DNA from: Peptococcus niger
GTDB taxonomy: Bacteria > Bacillota > Peptococcia > Peptococcales > Peptococcaceae
Length of the DNA stretch: 46,037 nt
Assembly (NCBI RefSeq): GCF_900101835.1
Contig: NZ_FNAF01000009.1
Span: 27,730 to 73,766 of the forward strand
Direction: 5' to 3'
Below the pieces are notes generated by a model that was given only the letters and a program-made list of their open reading frames with translations, was not told the origin of the DNA and ran no database searches. Positions 13,766 through 22,758 of this stretch are shown here, piece by piece (position 1 is the first letter of the stretch; every line of letters begins with the position of its first letter). A program made the translations under genes and the position numbers.

Positions 13766-14380
13766 ATGCAAACAGATATTCAACGAAATGATGCCATCGC
13801 CCTGTTAAAGGAATACAATCCGGACCCCTTTCACATGGTGCACGCCTTGACCATGGAAGGGATTATGGCCTATATGGCGGATAAATTAGGCTATGGCGCC
13901 GAGAAAGATTTTTGGGCCATGGTCGGTCTTTTGCACGATGTAGATTTTGGAACCTATCCGGAAGAACACTTGCAACATGCCCGTCGCCTTTTGGAGACCA
14001 TTGACGCGGAAGAAGAGTTGATTCACGCGGTTTTATCCCACGGGTACGGGATTTGCAGCGATGTGGAGCCAACGCACGAGATGGAAAAGGTGCTCTTTGC
14101 CATGGACGAATTAAGCGGTCTGATCTGGGCCGGTGTCCTGGTGCGGCCTTCCGGATCCTTGCAGGACATGGAAGTCAAAAGCGTTAAGAAAAAATTCAAA
14201 GATAAGCACTTCGCCGCCGGTTGCAACCGGGACATTATTCGCCGTGGTGCCGAGCAATTGGGCTGGGAAATGGCGGATCTGCAGCAGCAGACCCTGGAAG
14301 CCATGAAGGCGGATGAAGCCCGTTTGCGTCAGGAAGTGGCCAAGTGGGCACCGGATTATCCGCTGCCCCTACAGCAATAA
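13766..14380 (+). CDS. HD-domain phosphohydrolase
   Basis: This 204-residue protein has GAGGAGGGG ahead of the ATG. The HD motif lies in PFHMVHALTMEGIM...MVGLLHDVDFG, with metal-binding histidine and aspartate residues, followed by HAVLSHGYGI. Such stand-alone HD proteins hydrolyse phosphate esters of nucleotides or related compounds; the exact substrate cannot be told. A terminator follows at 14405-14446. No defects are seen. Confidence 0.82.
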   Translation: MQTDIQRNDAIALLKEYNPDPFHMVHALTMEGIMAYMADKLGYGAEKDFWAMVGLLHDVDFGTYPEEHLQHARRLLETIDAEEELIHAVLSHGYGICSDVEPTHEMEKVLFAMDELSGLIWAGVLVRPSGSLQDMEVKSVKKKFKDKHFAAGCNRDIIRRGAEQLGWEMADLQQQTLEAMKADEARLRQEVAKWAPDYPLPLQQ

Positions 14381-14404
14381 AGTTTATACGTAAGAGAATA
14401 TAAA

Positions 14405-14446
14405 AATCCCCCGCAGCTGGTTTTATAAAGCCGGTTGCGGGGGATT
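14405..14446. terminator. Terminator between convergent HD-hydrolase and MFS genes
   Basis: AATCCCCCGCAGCTGG pairs with CCGGTTGCGGGGGATT around a ten-base loop, with two weak positions. It serves at least the plus-strand gene. Confidence 0.75.
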
Positions 14447-14463
14447 CTCTGTAGGTCCATGTT

Positions 14464-15639
14464 TTACGGGTTTGTTTTTAAGGTTGGCAGGAAAAAGATA
14501 GCCACCACCGTCAAGACCATGCATAAGCTGGCGCCGATAAAGGCGGTGGTCAAGTGGTCGCCGGCCAGGGGCAAAATTACATGGCTGGGAATGACGACGG
14601 CGCCTAAGAGTTCAAAGGTTGCTATAAAGCCGCCGGCAGTCCCGGCCAGCCGAACGCCGATGCCCTGGAGGCTGAGGGGGATGGCTAAGAGCAGGGGCAG
14701 GACACCGCTGGTGGTGAAACCGCATAAGAAAAGTCCGGCCGTCAGGGGAAGGCCGGTCGGCAATTGCCAGGCCAGGGACAGGGCCAGGATGCCCACTGCG
14801 ACGATGACGATAATCGCCCGGCGCAGGCTTTTAAGCCAATTGGCAATATAGGGCGTCATAAAACTGCCGACAATGGCGCCGACGGTAATCATTGAACTGT
14901 AGCCGCCGGCGGCGACAGCAGATAAACCGCGAGACGCCAGGGCCGTGGGCATGGTTGCATTAACCAGGAGGGCGCCGCCCATTATGAAAAAGAGGGCCAG
15001 GGCCGTGGCCCAAATGCCCCGGTGGGCCATGACCGCCTTTAGCCCATCGGTCAAGGATAAGTCCGAGTGATCTTTAACCACCGGCGCTTTCTCAACCAGC
15101 CCCCACCAAGCCGGGACCGCCAATAGCGATAGAACGGCGGCTATCAGATAGGCTGCCCGGATGGAGGGCAAAAGAGCGGTGGTGCCCATGCCCACCGTCA
15201 TGCCCAAACAACCGAAGGCAAAGGATATCCCCAGTACGCGGTGGGCCCGCGTCAAGGTATAATAGGCCCCGAAGAGCTTGGCTGCATTGGCGTTTAAAAA
15301 GGCCGGGCCGAAGCCGGATAAAAACATGGCAAAAAAGAAAACGGCGTATTGGTCGCTAAAAAGACGGACCACCGTGCCAAGGGCCATGAGGGTCACAGCC
15401 AGGCCTAAAATAGGCCGTGCCCCATACCGATCCACCAAGAGGCCGCTGATTAGGCTGAAAAAAATCGCCGGAATCATCGGCGCCGTAAAGGCCGATGTAA
15501 AGGCCGCCGCATCAATCTGCATCAGATCCATCAGCTGCGGGGCCAAAGGTGACAGCTGGTACTGGGTGTAATTAGCTGTAAATAAAATAAAGGAAATGAG
15601 CACAAAAATAATGAGCCCTTGCGATGAATTTTTCCTCAT
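14464..15639 (-). CDS. MFS transporter (CynX/NimT-like)
   Basis: This 391-residue protein has 12 predicted transmembrane segments. The family loop after helix 2 is visible as GLLVDRYGARPILGLAVTLM. It starts MRKNSSQGLIIFVLISFILF after GGGAGGG. It resembles the CynX/NimT group of small-anion and drug-like exporters; the substrate is unknown. It is a single-gene unit, convergent with the HD gene. Confidence 0.85.
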   Translation of the reverse strand: MRKNSSQGLIIFVLISFILFTANYTQYQLSPLAPQLMDLMQIDAAAFTSAFTAPMIPAIFFSLISGLLVDRYGARPILGLAVTLMALGTVVRLFSDQYAVFFFAMFLSGFGPAFLNANAAKLFGAYYTLTRAHRVLGISFAFGCLGMTVGMGTTALLPSIRAAYLIAAVLSLLAVPAWWGLVEKAPVVKDHSDLSLTDGLKAVMAHRGIWATALALFFIMGGALLVNATMPTALASRGLSAVAAGGYSSMITVGAIVGSFMTPYIANWLKSLRRAIIVIVAVGILALSLAWQLPTGLPLTAGLFLCGFTTSGVLPLLLAIPLSLQGIGVRLAGTAGGFIATFELLGAVVIPSHVILPLAGDHLTTAFIGASLCMVLTVVAIFFLPTLKTNP

Positions 15640-15882
15640 GGACGTCCCTCCCTAAAAATCAGTTTAAGCCGATGGCATTCAGTATACCATATTTTCGCCT
15701 GTGCGGCCCTCTTTCTCAGGCCGGCAGCTTTTATGGGCGACGCCTTGGTGCGCTGCCGGCTTTGAAAGGGGCTGACTTGTCGATGGCGGTTGCCAGCTGG
15801 GGCAGGGCATGCAAAAAGCGGTACGCAATGGCAAGCGTACCGCTTTTTGTATATGGCATTAAAGCAGAAAAACCGAGGAAGA
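15640..15882. other. Intergenic stretch between thiC and MFS gene
   Basis: Apart from the terminator at 15813-15848 it holds nothing I can identify. A promoter for the MFS gene should lie on the minus strand here. Confidence 0.5.
15813..15848 (-). terminator. Terminator of the thi operon
   Basis: AAAAAGCGGTACG and CGTACCGCTTTTT form a perfect 13-bp stem with a ten-base loop and A/T flanks on both sides. It lies ~35 bases after the thiC stop. Confidence 0.85.
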
Positions 15883-17205
15883 TTAGCAGGATTCAATTTC
15901 CGTGACAAAAGATACGTCTTGTCCATTGAGAATCCGATTGGTGGTCCGCACGGCGCACATCTTGCCGCACATGGAGCAGGTGTGGCGTTCGGCGATGGGG
16001 GTGCTTTCGTAATAGCGCTGGGCCTTTTCCGGATCTAGGGCCAGTTTAAACATACGAGGCCAGTTAAGGGCATGCCGGGCATCGCCCATGGCGTTGTCCC
16101 GATCGCGGGCGCCGGGTAAGTTCAAGGCAATGTCCGCTGCGTGAGCGGCAATCTTGGAGGCCACAATGCCTTCGCGGACATCGTCCAAGTCCGGCAGGCG
16201 CAGGTGTTCCGCCGGGGTAACGTAGCAAAGGAAGTTGGCCCCGTTTTGGGCAGCGATGGCTCCGCCAATGGCGCTGGTGATGTGGTCGTAACCGGGTGCA
16301 ATGTCTGTAACCAGGGGCCCTAAGACGTAGAAGGGGGCGCCATGGCAGAGACGCTTTTCAATGGCCATATTGGCGGCAATTTCGTTCATGGCCATATGGC
16401 CAGGGCCTTCGACGAGAACTTGGACATCGGCCTCCCAGGCGCGCTTGGTCAAGTGGCCGATTTCAATCAGCTCGGACAGTTGAGCGGCGTCGGAAGAATC
16501 ATCAATGCAGCCCGGGCGGAGGGCGTCGCCGATGGAAATGGTGCAGTCATAAGCCCGCAGGATTTCCAGGACCTTGTCGTAATGTTCAAAGAAGGGGTTT
16601 TCATTATCGGTCATCATCATCCAGGCAAAGAGCAAGGAGCCGCCACGGCTGACGATGTTCATCCGGCGCCCGGCACGGCGGAAGGCTTCCACGGCCCGGC
16701 GGTTGATCCCGGCGTGGATGGTCATAAAGTCAACGCCTTCTTTGGCATGGGCTTCCACCACTTCTAAAAAGTCGTCAGCGGTGATGTTCATCAAGTCTTT
16801 TTCCAAATACCCGATGGCGTCATACATGGGCACGGTGCCGATCATGGCAGTGGACTCGTTGACCAGGGCGGTACGGAAATCGCGGGTCTTGCCGTAGTTG
16901 GACAAGTCCATGATGGATTCGGCGCCCATATTGATGGCCATGCGGACCTTGTCCATTTCCAGGTCATAGTCTTTGGCGTCACCGCTGATGCCTAGGTTGA
17001 CATTGATTTTCGTGCGCAGACCGTCACCGATGCCTTCGGCGGAAATGCTTTTGTGGTTGATGTTGCAGGGAATGGCAATGGTCCCCTTGGCAACACGTTC
17101 GCAAATCCACTCAGGGGTGCGGTGTTCTTTTTCAGCGACGAGTTTCATTTCAGGGGTGATGTGGCCGGCTTTGGCGGCAGCCATTTGGGTTGGATAATTG
17201 CTCAT
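15883..17205 (-). CDS. thiC: Phosphomethylpyrimidine synthase
   Basis: This 440-residue radical-SAM enzyme converts aminoimidazole ribotide to HMP-P, the thiamine pyrimidine. Recognisable segments are [50 protein letters not shown] and the C-terminal cluster motif [11 protein letters not shown] (C-x2-C-x4-C) that binds [4Fe-4S]. It is somewhat shorter than E. coli ThiC because the N-terminal extension is lacking, as is usual in clostridia. Its start overlaps the upstream thiE/tenI stop by four bases. It is the last gene of the operon. Confidence 0.97.
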   Translation of the reverse strand: MSNYPTQMAAAKAGHITPEMKLVAEKEHRTPEWICERVAKGTIAIPCNINHKSISAEGIGDGLRTKINVNLGISGDAKDYDLEMDKVRMAINMGAESIMDLSNYGKTRDFRTALVNESTAMIGTVPMYDAIGYLEKDLMNITADDFLEVVEAHAKEGVDFMTIHAGINRRAVEAFRRAGRRMNIVSRGGSLLFAWMMMTDNENPFFEHYDKVLEILRAYDCTISIGDALRPGCIDDSSDAAQLSELIEIGHLTKRAWEADVQVLVEGPGHMAMNEIAANMAIEKRLCHGAPFYVLGPLVTDIAPGYDHITSAIGGAIAAQNGANFLCYVTPAEHLRLPDLDDVREGIVASKIAAHAADIALNLPGARDRDNAMGDARHALNWPRMFKLALDPEKAQRYYESTPIAERHTCSMCGKMCAVRTTNRILNGQDVSFVTEIESC

Positions 17206-17801
17206 TGGCGAGACTCCTTTTTTTCAAATTGATGAAAACGTTTTATAAGTGAAACCGGATCGGCAGCAGTCATCAGCGGACTGCGCACCGCATATCCGGC
17301 AGCACCGGTTGCTAGGATGTCAGGGACGCGCTCAGGCGTAATGCCACCGATTGCAATAACGGGTTGTCGGGCTGCGTGTGTACATTCAGTGAGAAAAGCT
17401 AAACCGCAGGCGGCTTTTCCGGGTTTACAGCTGGTTTCGTAAATATTGCCCACCAGGTAATAGGCGGCCTGGCTGTCATTTAATTGGTCAATTTCGGCGA
17501 CGCTGTGCACCGAGACGGCGAAGGGGGTGCCGACAGGTCCGTTTTTGGCCACTGCATAGGGCAATTGCACCAGGGTCCCCGGATAGCGTATCATCGGATC
17601 ACGCCAATTGAGAATGAGATGAATATCGGCGTTTTCACAAAGGGGTATCAACTGGTCGACCAAGCTCAAGTAGGCACTGAAAGATAAATCTTTTTCACGC
17701 AAGATAATGGCGTGCGGTCGTGCGGCGATGATGCGGCGCAAATGCTCCAGAAAATCGCCGGCGACCAGTTTGCGTTCTGTAACGACAAAGAGTTTAGACA
17801 T
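17202..17801 (-). CDS. Thiamine phosphate synthase / TenI-like protein
   Basis: This 199-residue TIM-barrel protein starts at the ATG at 17801, giving [20 protein letters not shown] and an 8-base overlap with thiH; a longer upstream open frame is ignored. Segments [26 protein letters not shown] and [12 protein letters not shown] fit the ThiE/TenI family. The loop [20 protein letters not shown] is closer to TenI (thiazole tautomerase) than to the canonical ThiE pattern with T-x-T-K. It either joins HMP-PP and thiazole phosphate or isomerises the thiazole. The symbol is left empty for that reason. Confidence 0.8.
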   Translation of the reverse strand: MSKLFVVTERKLVAGDFLEHLRRIIAARPHAIILREKDLSFSAYLSLVDQLIPLCENADIHLILNWRDPMIRYPGTLVQLPYAVAKNGPVGTPFAVSVHSVAEIDQLNDSQAAYYLVGNIYETSCKPGKAACGLAFLTECTHAARQPVIAIGGITPERVPDILATGAAGYAVRSPLMTAADPVSLIKRFHQFEKKESRQ

Positions 17802-18954
17802 AGATGTCGTCGGCAAAGGAAGGCTGCATGCCGTGGGCGCGAATGGTATCGGCCATTTCTTTAACGCTGCGGGTATCGTTAATGTCAAATTGAGCATCAC
17901 CGGTTTTCTCTGCATCGGAAGTGTGTTCGCCGATGCCGGTGGAAACGCCGCCAGAAACCTTGGTGGCGGCAATGGTGATGATGTTATCGCGGAACCCGGC
18001 CCGTTCACGGGTGGATACGGTGATGGCTGCGTAAGGCGCTAACAGCCGATAGGCACAAATGATTTGCAGCAGTTGTGCTTCACTGATGCCACGGTGGGGG
18101 TAATCGCTCTGCCCCTTAATGGGACGCAAGCGCGGGCAGGAAAAGGCGATGGTGGCGTGGGGGTACTTTTTCTGCAGCCGGGTGGCGTGCAGGCCCGTTG
18201 CCAGCGCATCCCGGCGCCAGTCGGCCAAGCCCAGTAAAGCAGCAAAACCGACGCCGCGCATGCCGCCCATAAGGGCCCGTTCCTGGGCGTTAAAGCGGTA
18301 GGGGAAGATGCGCTTATGGCCGCCTAAGTGCAACTCGCTGTAGATATCCGGCTGGTAGGTTTCCTGGAATACCGTCACGTAATCGCAGCCGGCGGCGTGC
18401 AATTCGGCGTATTCATCAGAGTTAAGGGGATAAACTTCGACCCCCACGGTGCGGAATTTTTTAGAAGCCAGGCGGCAGGCTTCGGCAATATAGGAAACAG
18501 GGGAGGCATTGCGGCTTTCACCGGTTAAAATCAGGACTTCTTTGAGGCCGGTGGCGGCAATGGCATCCAGTTCCTTTTCAATGGTCGGAAAATCCAGCTT
18601 GGCACGGGCAATGTGGTTGTGGCTGTTGAAGCCGCAATAAACACAGTAGTTTTCGCAATAATTGGCAATGTAAAGCGGGGTAAAAAGGGATACCGTATTG
18701 CCGAAGTAGCGGCGCGTCAGCTGTTGGGCCTTGTGGGCCAGCTCATCTAAGAAGGGTTCAGCTGCCGGCGACAGTAAAGCCGTAAAGTCAAGCTCGGAAA
18801 GTTGGTCGGCATTGAGGGCCCGACGGACATCTTTTGCGGTAAAGGCATCAAAATCTGTTTGATGGATGGTCTTGACAATGTCCTCCATTAAGGCGCCATC
18901 TATGGCTTCCATGCCTTCTTGGTATTCCATGTGGTTGGTGTTTTGATCAATCAT
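17794..18954 (-). CDS. thiH: 2-iminoacetate synthase
   Basis: This 386-residue radical-SAM enzyme cleaves tyrosine to dehydroglycine for thiazole formation, the oxygen-sensitive alternative to ThiO. The cluster motif is [15 protein letters not shown] (C-x3-C-x2-C). Further conserved parts are [10 protein letters not shown] and [20 protein letters not shown], and the biotin-synthase-type C-terminal domain ends the protein. It overlaps thiG by 8 bases upstream and thiE/tenI by 8 bases downstream, so translation is tightly coupled. Presence of ThiH supports an anaerobic lifestyle. Confidence 0.96.
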   Translation of the reverse strand: MIDQNTNHMEYQEGMEAIDGALMEDIVKTIHQTDFDAFTAKDVRRALNADQLSELDFTALLSPAAEPFLDELAHKAQQLTRRYFGNTVSLFTPLYIANYCENYCVYCGFNSHNHIARAKLDFPTIEKELDAIAATGLKEVLILTGESRNASPVSYIAEACRLASKKFRTVGVEVYPLNSDEYAELHAAGCDYVTVFQETYQPDIYSELHLGGHKRIFPYRFNAQERALMGGMRGVGFAALLGLADWRRDALATGLHATRLQKKYPHATIAFSCPRLRPIKGQSDYPHRGISEAQLLQIICAYRLLAPYAAITVSTRERAGFRDNIITIAATKVSGGVSTGIGEHTSDAEKTGDAQFDINDTRSVKEMADTIRAHGMQPSFADDIYV

Positions 18955-19741
18955 GGTCGTCCTCCGGATCTCTTAAAAAGCCGGTCAAGGGTGACGAGGC
19001 GCTGGCGCCTTCGCCGGCGTCCAGGACCCGGCCTAAGCGGGCATGGTAGGCCATGCGTCCGGCGTTAATCGCATCGGCGAAGGCCTTGGCCATGGCAGGA
19101 ATGTTGCTGGCTGTGGCAATGGCGGTGTTCACCATGCAGGCAGCGGCGCCCATTTCCATGCAGGCGCAGGCTTCAGATGGGCGACCCAAGCCGGCATCAA
19201 CGATGATCGGCAGGTCAATTTCATTAATCAAAATTTGGATAAAGTCCTTGGTGGATAGGCCGCGGTTTGAACCAATCGGTGCAGCCAAGGGCATGACGGC
19301 GGCAGCGCCGGCATTGACCAAGTCTCTGGCGGTGTTTAAATCCGGGTACATGTAGGGCAATACGGTAAAGCCTTCTTTGGCCAGAATTTCAGTGGCCCGG
19401 ACCGTTTCCGCATTATCCGGCAATAAATATTTGCTGTCGCGGATGACTTCAATTTTTACCATATCGCCACAGCCCAGTTCGCGGGACAGGCGGGCGATAG
19501 TGGCCGCTTCATCTGCATTGCGGGCACCGCTGGTATTGGGCAGCAAGGTCACCCCTTGCGGAATAAAGTCCAAAATATTTTCTTGGCCGCCTTGATTGGC
19601 ACGGCGCAAGGCCAGGGTGATGATTTCCGCTTTGGCATCATTGATCGCGGCCTGAATGAGTGGCAGGGAAAATTTCCCGGACCCTAAAATAAAACGTGAA
19701 TCAAAGGAATGATTCCCTAAAATTAACTTATCGTCAGACAT
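18947..19741 (-). CDS. thiG: Thiazole synthase
   Basis: This 264-residue TIM barrel begins [20 protein letters not shown]. It carries [41 protein letters not shown] and [20 protein letters not shown], all typical of ThiG. It condenses DXP, dehydroglycine and ThiS thiocarboxylate into thiazole phosphate carboxylate. It forms a complex with ThiH, whose gene follows with an 8-base overlap. GAGGAG precedes the start. Confidence 0.97.
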   Translation of the reverse strand: MSDDKLILGNHSFDSRFILGSGKFSLPLIQAAINDAKAEIITLALRRANQGGQENILDFIPQGVTLLPNTSGARNADEAATIARLSRELGCGDMVKIEVIRDSKYLLPDNAETVRATEILAKEGFTVLPYMYPDLNTARDLVNAGAAAVMPLAAPIGSNRGLSTKDFIQILINEIDLPIIVDAGLGRPSEACACMEMGAAACMVNTAIATASNIPAMAKAFADAINAGRMAYHARLGRVLDAGEGASASSPLTGFLRDPEDDHD

Positions 19742-19753
19742 AATTCTCCTCCT

Positions 19754-20380
19754 TTAAGGCTGATCATAGCCTAAAACCAGGCGTAAAACGAGTAAGGCGG
19801 CGTGGTTGGCGCACAGGGCCACCCGCGGCGCGTAGAGATGACCGTCTGTCGCAACATCGCTTTCACCGTCGCCGCAGAGCCAAAGCCTGTCAAACCGCTT
19901 GCGGCTTTGGATCAAATTGCCGCTGGCACAGCCTGCCATGCCTGAATTGGCAATGATCCTTACAGCCGTATTCGTCAGCAAGCTGGTCACCAGCATGGCT
20001 TTTTGTTCGCTGTCGTCAAAGGCTTCACAGACAATGTCACACTGGCCGAACAGCGCCGGAATGTTGTCCGGCGTTAAACGGTGGTCGTACAAGCTTAGCG
20101 CTAAGGTCGGGTGAACGGCCATCAGGTTGGCAGCGGTGGCGGCGGTTTTCAACTCGCCCACCTGGGCGAGGGTGTAATTTTGCCGCTGAATATTGGATAA
20201 ATCAACGCGGTCAAAATCCGCCAAAACCATATGCCCAACGCCCATACGGGCCAGCGCCATGGCAATATGCGAGCCCAAACCGCCCAGGCCGGCAATCCCG
20301 ATGCTGGCTGCTGCCAGCTTCTCTGTGGCCTCTTGCCCGTGGCGGGCGATGCGAATGGCCTTTAATTCCTCCGCCAACAT
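19754..20380 (-). CDS. thiF: ThiS adenylyltransferase (short clostridial type)
   Basis: This 208-residue E1-like protein has a Rossmann ATP-binding loop GIAGLGGLGSHIAMALARMG, FDRVDLSNIQRQNY and the catalytic aspartate region. It adenylates the C-terminal glycine of ThiS to prepare it for sulfur transfer. The paired C-x-x-C zinc motifs of E. coli ThiF are absent, which is common in the short form. The start shares one base with the thiS stop (TGATG), and thiG follows 12 bases later. Confidence 0.94.
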   Translation of the reverse strand: MLAEELKAIRIARHGQEATEKLAAASIGIAGLGGLGSHIAMALARMGVGHMVLADFDRVDLSNIQRQNYTLAQVGELKTAATAANLMAVHPTLALSLYDHRLTPDNIPALFGQCDIVCEAFDDSEQKAMLVTSLLTNTAVRIIANSGMAGCASGNLIQSRKRFDRLWLCGDGESDVATDGHLYAPRVALCANHAALLVLRLVLGYDQP

Positions 20381-20574
20381 CAGCCGCCACCTACAAATTG
20401 AACGATTTCCAGCTTGTCCGCGGCAGACACTTCCGTCGTTGCGAAAGCCTCTTTGGGCAGGACCGTTCCGTTCAGCAAGATAGCAATTCGTGACGCATCA
20501 TAGCCCAGAGATTGGACCAGGTCTGTGACAGAACATGGCGCCTCCAAGGGCATCTCTTTACCATTTACAAACAT
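20380..20574 (-). CDS. thiS: Sulfur carrier protein ThiS
   Basis: This 64-residue ubiquitin-like protein (MFVNGKEMPLEAPCSVTDLV...) ends EIVQFVGGG, with the diglycine end that is adenylated by ThiF and then thiocarboxylated. AAAGGAGG precedes the ATG. It is the first gene of the operon, 29 bases downstream of the riboswitch terminator tract. Confidence 0.95.
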   Translation of the reverse strand: MFVNGKEMPLEAPCSVTDLVQSLGYDASRIAILLNGTVLPKEAFATTEVSAADKLEIVQFVGGG

Positions 20575-20602
20575 GTGCGCCTCCTTTCAGAACGAACCCA
20601 TG

Positions 20603-20627
20603 AAAAAAGACCGGCCTTCGCCGGTCT
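20603..20627 (-). terminator. Terminator of the TPP riboswitch expression platform
   Basis: AGACCGGC (20608-20615) pairs with GCCGGTCT (20620-20627) around CTTC, followed on the minus strand by six Us. TPP binding should favour this stem and stop transcription before thiS. Confidence 0.88.
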
Positions 20628-20639
20628 GTCAGACAGATT

Positions 20640-20704
20640 TGCTCCCTATTGGTACTAACCAACAGGTTCTACGGGTTTAATCTCAGCATGTGCACCCCGG
20701 CTGA
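20640..20704 (-). promoter_or_regulatory. TPP riboswitch (THI element)
   Basis: On the minus strand the aptamer signatures occur in order: GGGGTGC, CTGAGAT, ACCCGTAGAACCTG, GGTTAGTACC and TAGGGAG. These are the conserved cores of the TPP-binding RNA. It lies between a consensus promoter and an intrinsic terminator, so it controls thiSFGH-thiE/tenI-thiC by premature termination. Confidence 0.95.
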
Positions 20705-20709
20705 TAACT

Positions 20710-20738
20710 AGTATAGGCGCCTTTTATACCCATGTCAA
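20710..20738 (-). promoter_or_regulatory. thi operon promoter
   Basis: On the minus strand TTGACA (20733-20738) and TATACT (20710-20715) are spaced by exactly 17 bases. The start of transcription is just before the aptamer. Confidence 0.88.
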
Positions 20739-20752
20739 GGGGTGCGGGGCAA

Positions 20753-21781
20753 TCAGTCCATTTTACTTAAGGTTAAATCGCCTGCCTTGATGATGCCTCG
20801 GCGGGTCATCCATTTGGCCACCAGGACGGAAATCATTGCCGGTGCGATGAAGTGCATCACCGCTATTTGCAAGAGCACCTCCGGTGAGTGACCCATCACT
20901 TCCAGCATGGCAAACTGACCCACCAAGCCGCTGGTCCCCATCCCTGCGCCGGCGGCGCTGGAGGTCATGCCCAAAAGGGCCGTTGAAATGGGCCCTAAAA
21001 TAGCCGAGGAAACAATCGCTGGCAGCCAGATCCAGGGGTTGCGAATGATGTTCGGCACCTGGAGCATACTCGTGCCGATCCCTTGGGCAATAAATCCGCC
21101 GATGCCATTCTCTTTAAAAGAAATCGCCGCAAAGCCGATCATATTCGCGGCACAGCCGACCGTTGCCGCACCGGCCGCCAGGCCGCTTAAGTTCAGCGCA
21201 ATCGCCAGGGCTGCGGATGAAATGGGCAGGGTTAAAATCATCCCCATCAAGACCGCCACCGCAATGCCCATGGGAATCGGTTGCAATTCTGTTGCCGTAT
21301 TGATCAGGGCCCCGAGACTCTTCATCATTGCCGCAAAAAAAGGCGAAAGATAAATGCCTGTCATCCCGCCGGTAACAATTGTTACCAGCGGTACCAGGAC
21401 AATGTCCACACTCGTCTTGCCTGCCACGCGCCGGCCAACCTCTGCCGCCACCAGGGCCGCCACAAAAGCCCCGACCGGCTCACCGATGACCGCCGTTGCC
21501 GTCCCGTCCGCAAAGACCAGCGTCCCCGCCCCGATGGTGCCCACCGTGGCGCAGCTCATCACCACCAAGGCCGGTGCCCGCAGGACATAGGCCACCCCGA
21601 CCCCGATGGCCGGGCCCATCAGGCGTTGGGCCACATTGCCGATGTCCACCAAAATTTCCAGTCCGGCCAAGGTCCCAATCTGCTTAATAATCAGTCCGAT
21701 TAGAAGAGAAGAAAACAGCCCCCACGCCATGCCGTTTAAGACATTCGTAATATAATCGCGCACGGGATATGATTTTGCCAT
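20753..21781 (-). CDS. PTS-IIC-like membrane protein (PTS_EIIC_2 family)
   Basis: This 342-residue protein begins MAKSYPVRDYITNVLNGMAW and has about nine glycine- and alanine-rich hydrophobic segments. VTIVTGGMTGIYLSPFFAAM and GTSGLVGQFAMLEVMGH fit the EIIC-like family PF13303. No EIIA or EIIB gene is nearby, and such proteins often occur alone with unknown substrate. It ends 15 bases before the thi promoter on the same strand but is a separate unit. Confidence 0.8.
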   Translation of the reverse strand: MAKSYPVRDYITNVLNGMAWGLFSSLLIGLIIKQIGTLAGLEILVDIGNVAQRLMGPAIGVGVAYVLRAPALVVMSCATVGTIGAGTLVFADGTATAVIGEPVGAFVAALVAAEVGRRVAGKTSVDIVLVPLVTIVTGGMTGIYLSPFFAAMMKSLGALINTATELQPIPMGIAVAVLMGMILTLPISSAALAIALNLSGLAAGAATVGCAANMIGFAAISFKENGIGGFIAQGIGTSMLQVPNIIRNPWIWLPAIVSSAILGPISTALLGMTSSAAGAGMGTSGLVGQFAMLEVMGHSPEVLLQIAVMHFIAPAMISVLVAKWMTRRGIIKAGDLTLSKMD

Positions 21782-21888
21782 GTAAATTCTCAGTCCTTTC
21801 TTGCGAAATACGCCAAATCCTGTACAATGAACGTTACGTGATTAAATAGATAAAAATAAGACCCTACAAATGGGAAGGAATGAACAAC

Positions 21889-22548
21889 ATGCAATACGCC
21901 ATCTTTGACATGGACGGCACCCTTATTGATTCAATGCCCCTGTGGCGTGACGTCGGGCAGACCTTTCGCGAACGGCGGCAATTGCCCCCCTTAGGCGACA
22001 TGACCCGTCTTTTTCATAAAATGACCATCGTTCAAGCCGCCACCTATCTGAAAGAGGCCTACCAATTGCCTGAAAGCACAGAAGCCGTTCATCGGGAAAT
22101 TCAAGAAATTGCCTGGCAGGCCTACGCTGAAAAAGTCCCCTTGAAAGACGGCGTGGCCGAAGCCCTCGTCGCCTTCAAAGCCGCCGGGGTCCGCATGGCC
22201 ATTGCCACCGCCAACGAGCGCAGCTTGGTCGAACTGGTCCTCAACCGCCTGAACATCTCCCCCTATATCGACACCGTTCGTACCTGTGGAGAAGTCGGCA
22301 TGACCAAAAAAGAAGGCCCCAGTGTCTACCTCAAATGCCTACAAGACCTGGGCGGCAGCGCCCCTGAAACTTGCTATGTCTTTGAAGACGCTCCCCACGC
22401 CGCCGAAAGCGCCGCCCAAGCCGGCTTCCAAGTCGTCGCCGTTTACGATGACGCCTACGCCTACGACCTCCCCCGCCTCAAAAAGGCCGCCCGCTATTAC
22501 TGCCAAAAGGCCAGTCAATGGCCCGCCTTGCTGGAAGATTCCTTTTAA
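21889..22548 (+). CDS. HAD-superfamily phosphatase/phosphoglucomutase-like hydrolase
   Basis: This 219-residue protein starts at the second ATG (21889), because GGGAAGGA would be too close to the first (21880). The catalytic DxD is in MQYAIFDMDGTLIDS (Asp7, Asp9). IATANERSLVELVLN supplies motif II, KKEGPSVYLKCL the lysine of motif III, and CYVFEDAPHAAESAAQAGFQ motif IV. The helical cap places it with subclass I enzymes such as beta-phosphoglucomutase or GS1-like phosphatases. Substrate unknown. It stands alone and ends at a terminator. Confidence 0.88.
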   Translation: MQYAIFDMDGTLIDSMPLWRDVGQTFRERRQLPPLGDMTRLFHKMTIVQAATYLKEAYQLPESTEAVHREIQEIAWQAYAEKVPLKDGVAEALVAFKAAGVRMAIATANERSLVELVLNRLNISPYIDTVRTCGEVGMTKKEGPSVYLKCLQDLGGSAPETCYVFEDAPHAAESAAQAGFQVVAVYDDAYAYDLPRLKKAARYYCQKASQWPALLEDSF

Positions 22549-22587
22549 CCATCTGCATAAGACGAGTCAAGTATAGCACAAGAAAAG

Positions 22588-22622
22588 CCGACCGGCGAAG
22601 AAAATTTCCGGTCGGTTTTTTT
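22588..22622 (+). terminator. Terminator after HAD gene
   Basis: CCGACCGG (22588-22595) pairs with CCGGTCGG (22608-22615), followed by seven Ts. It marks the left edge of the AT-rich island. Confidence 0.88.
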
Positions 22623-22758
22623 GGCGTCATGGGGACGTTTGTGGAGATGGGGTAGGGTCATTTGTTTGCTTGCCTTGATGTTTTGCTCTATAATTTCCCG
22701 TATAAAGTTGAGCAGATATTACTTGGCTTTTATGAAAATAAAATAAGGAGGGATATTG

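Noticed and set aside
17802-18008. N-terminal extension of the thiE/tenI frame
   Set aside because: It lies entirely inside thiH in another frame. The ATG at 17801 gives the conserved start and the operon-style overlap.
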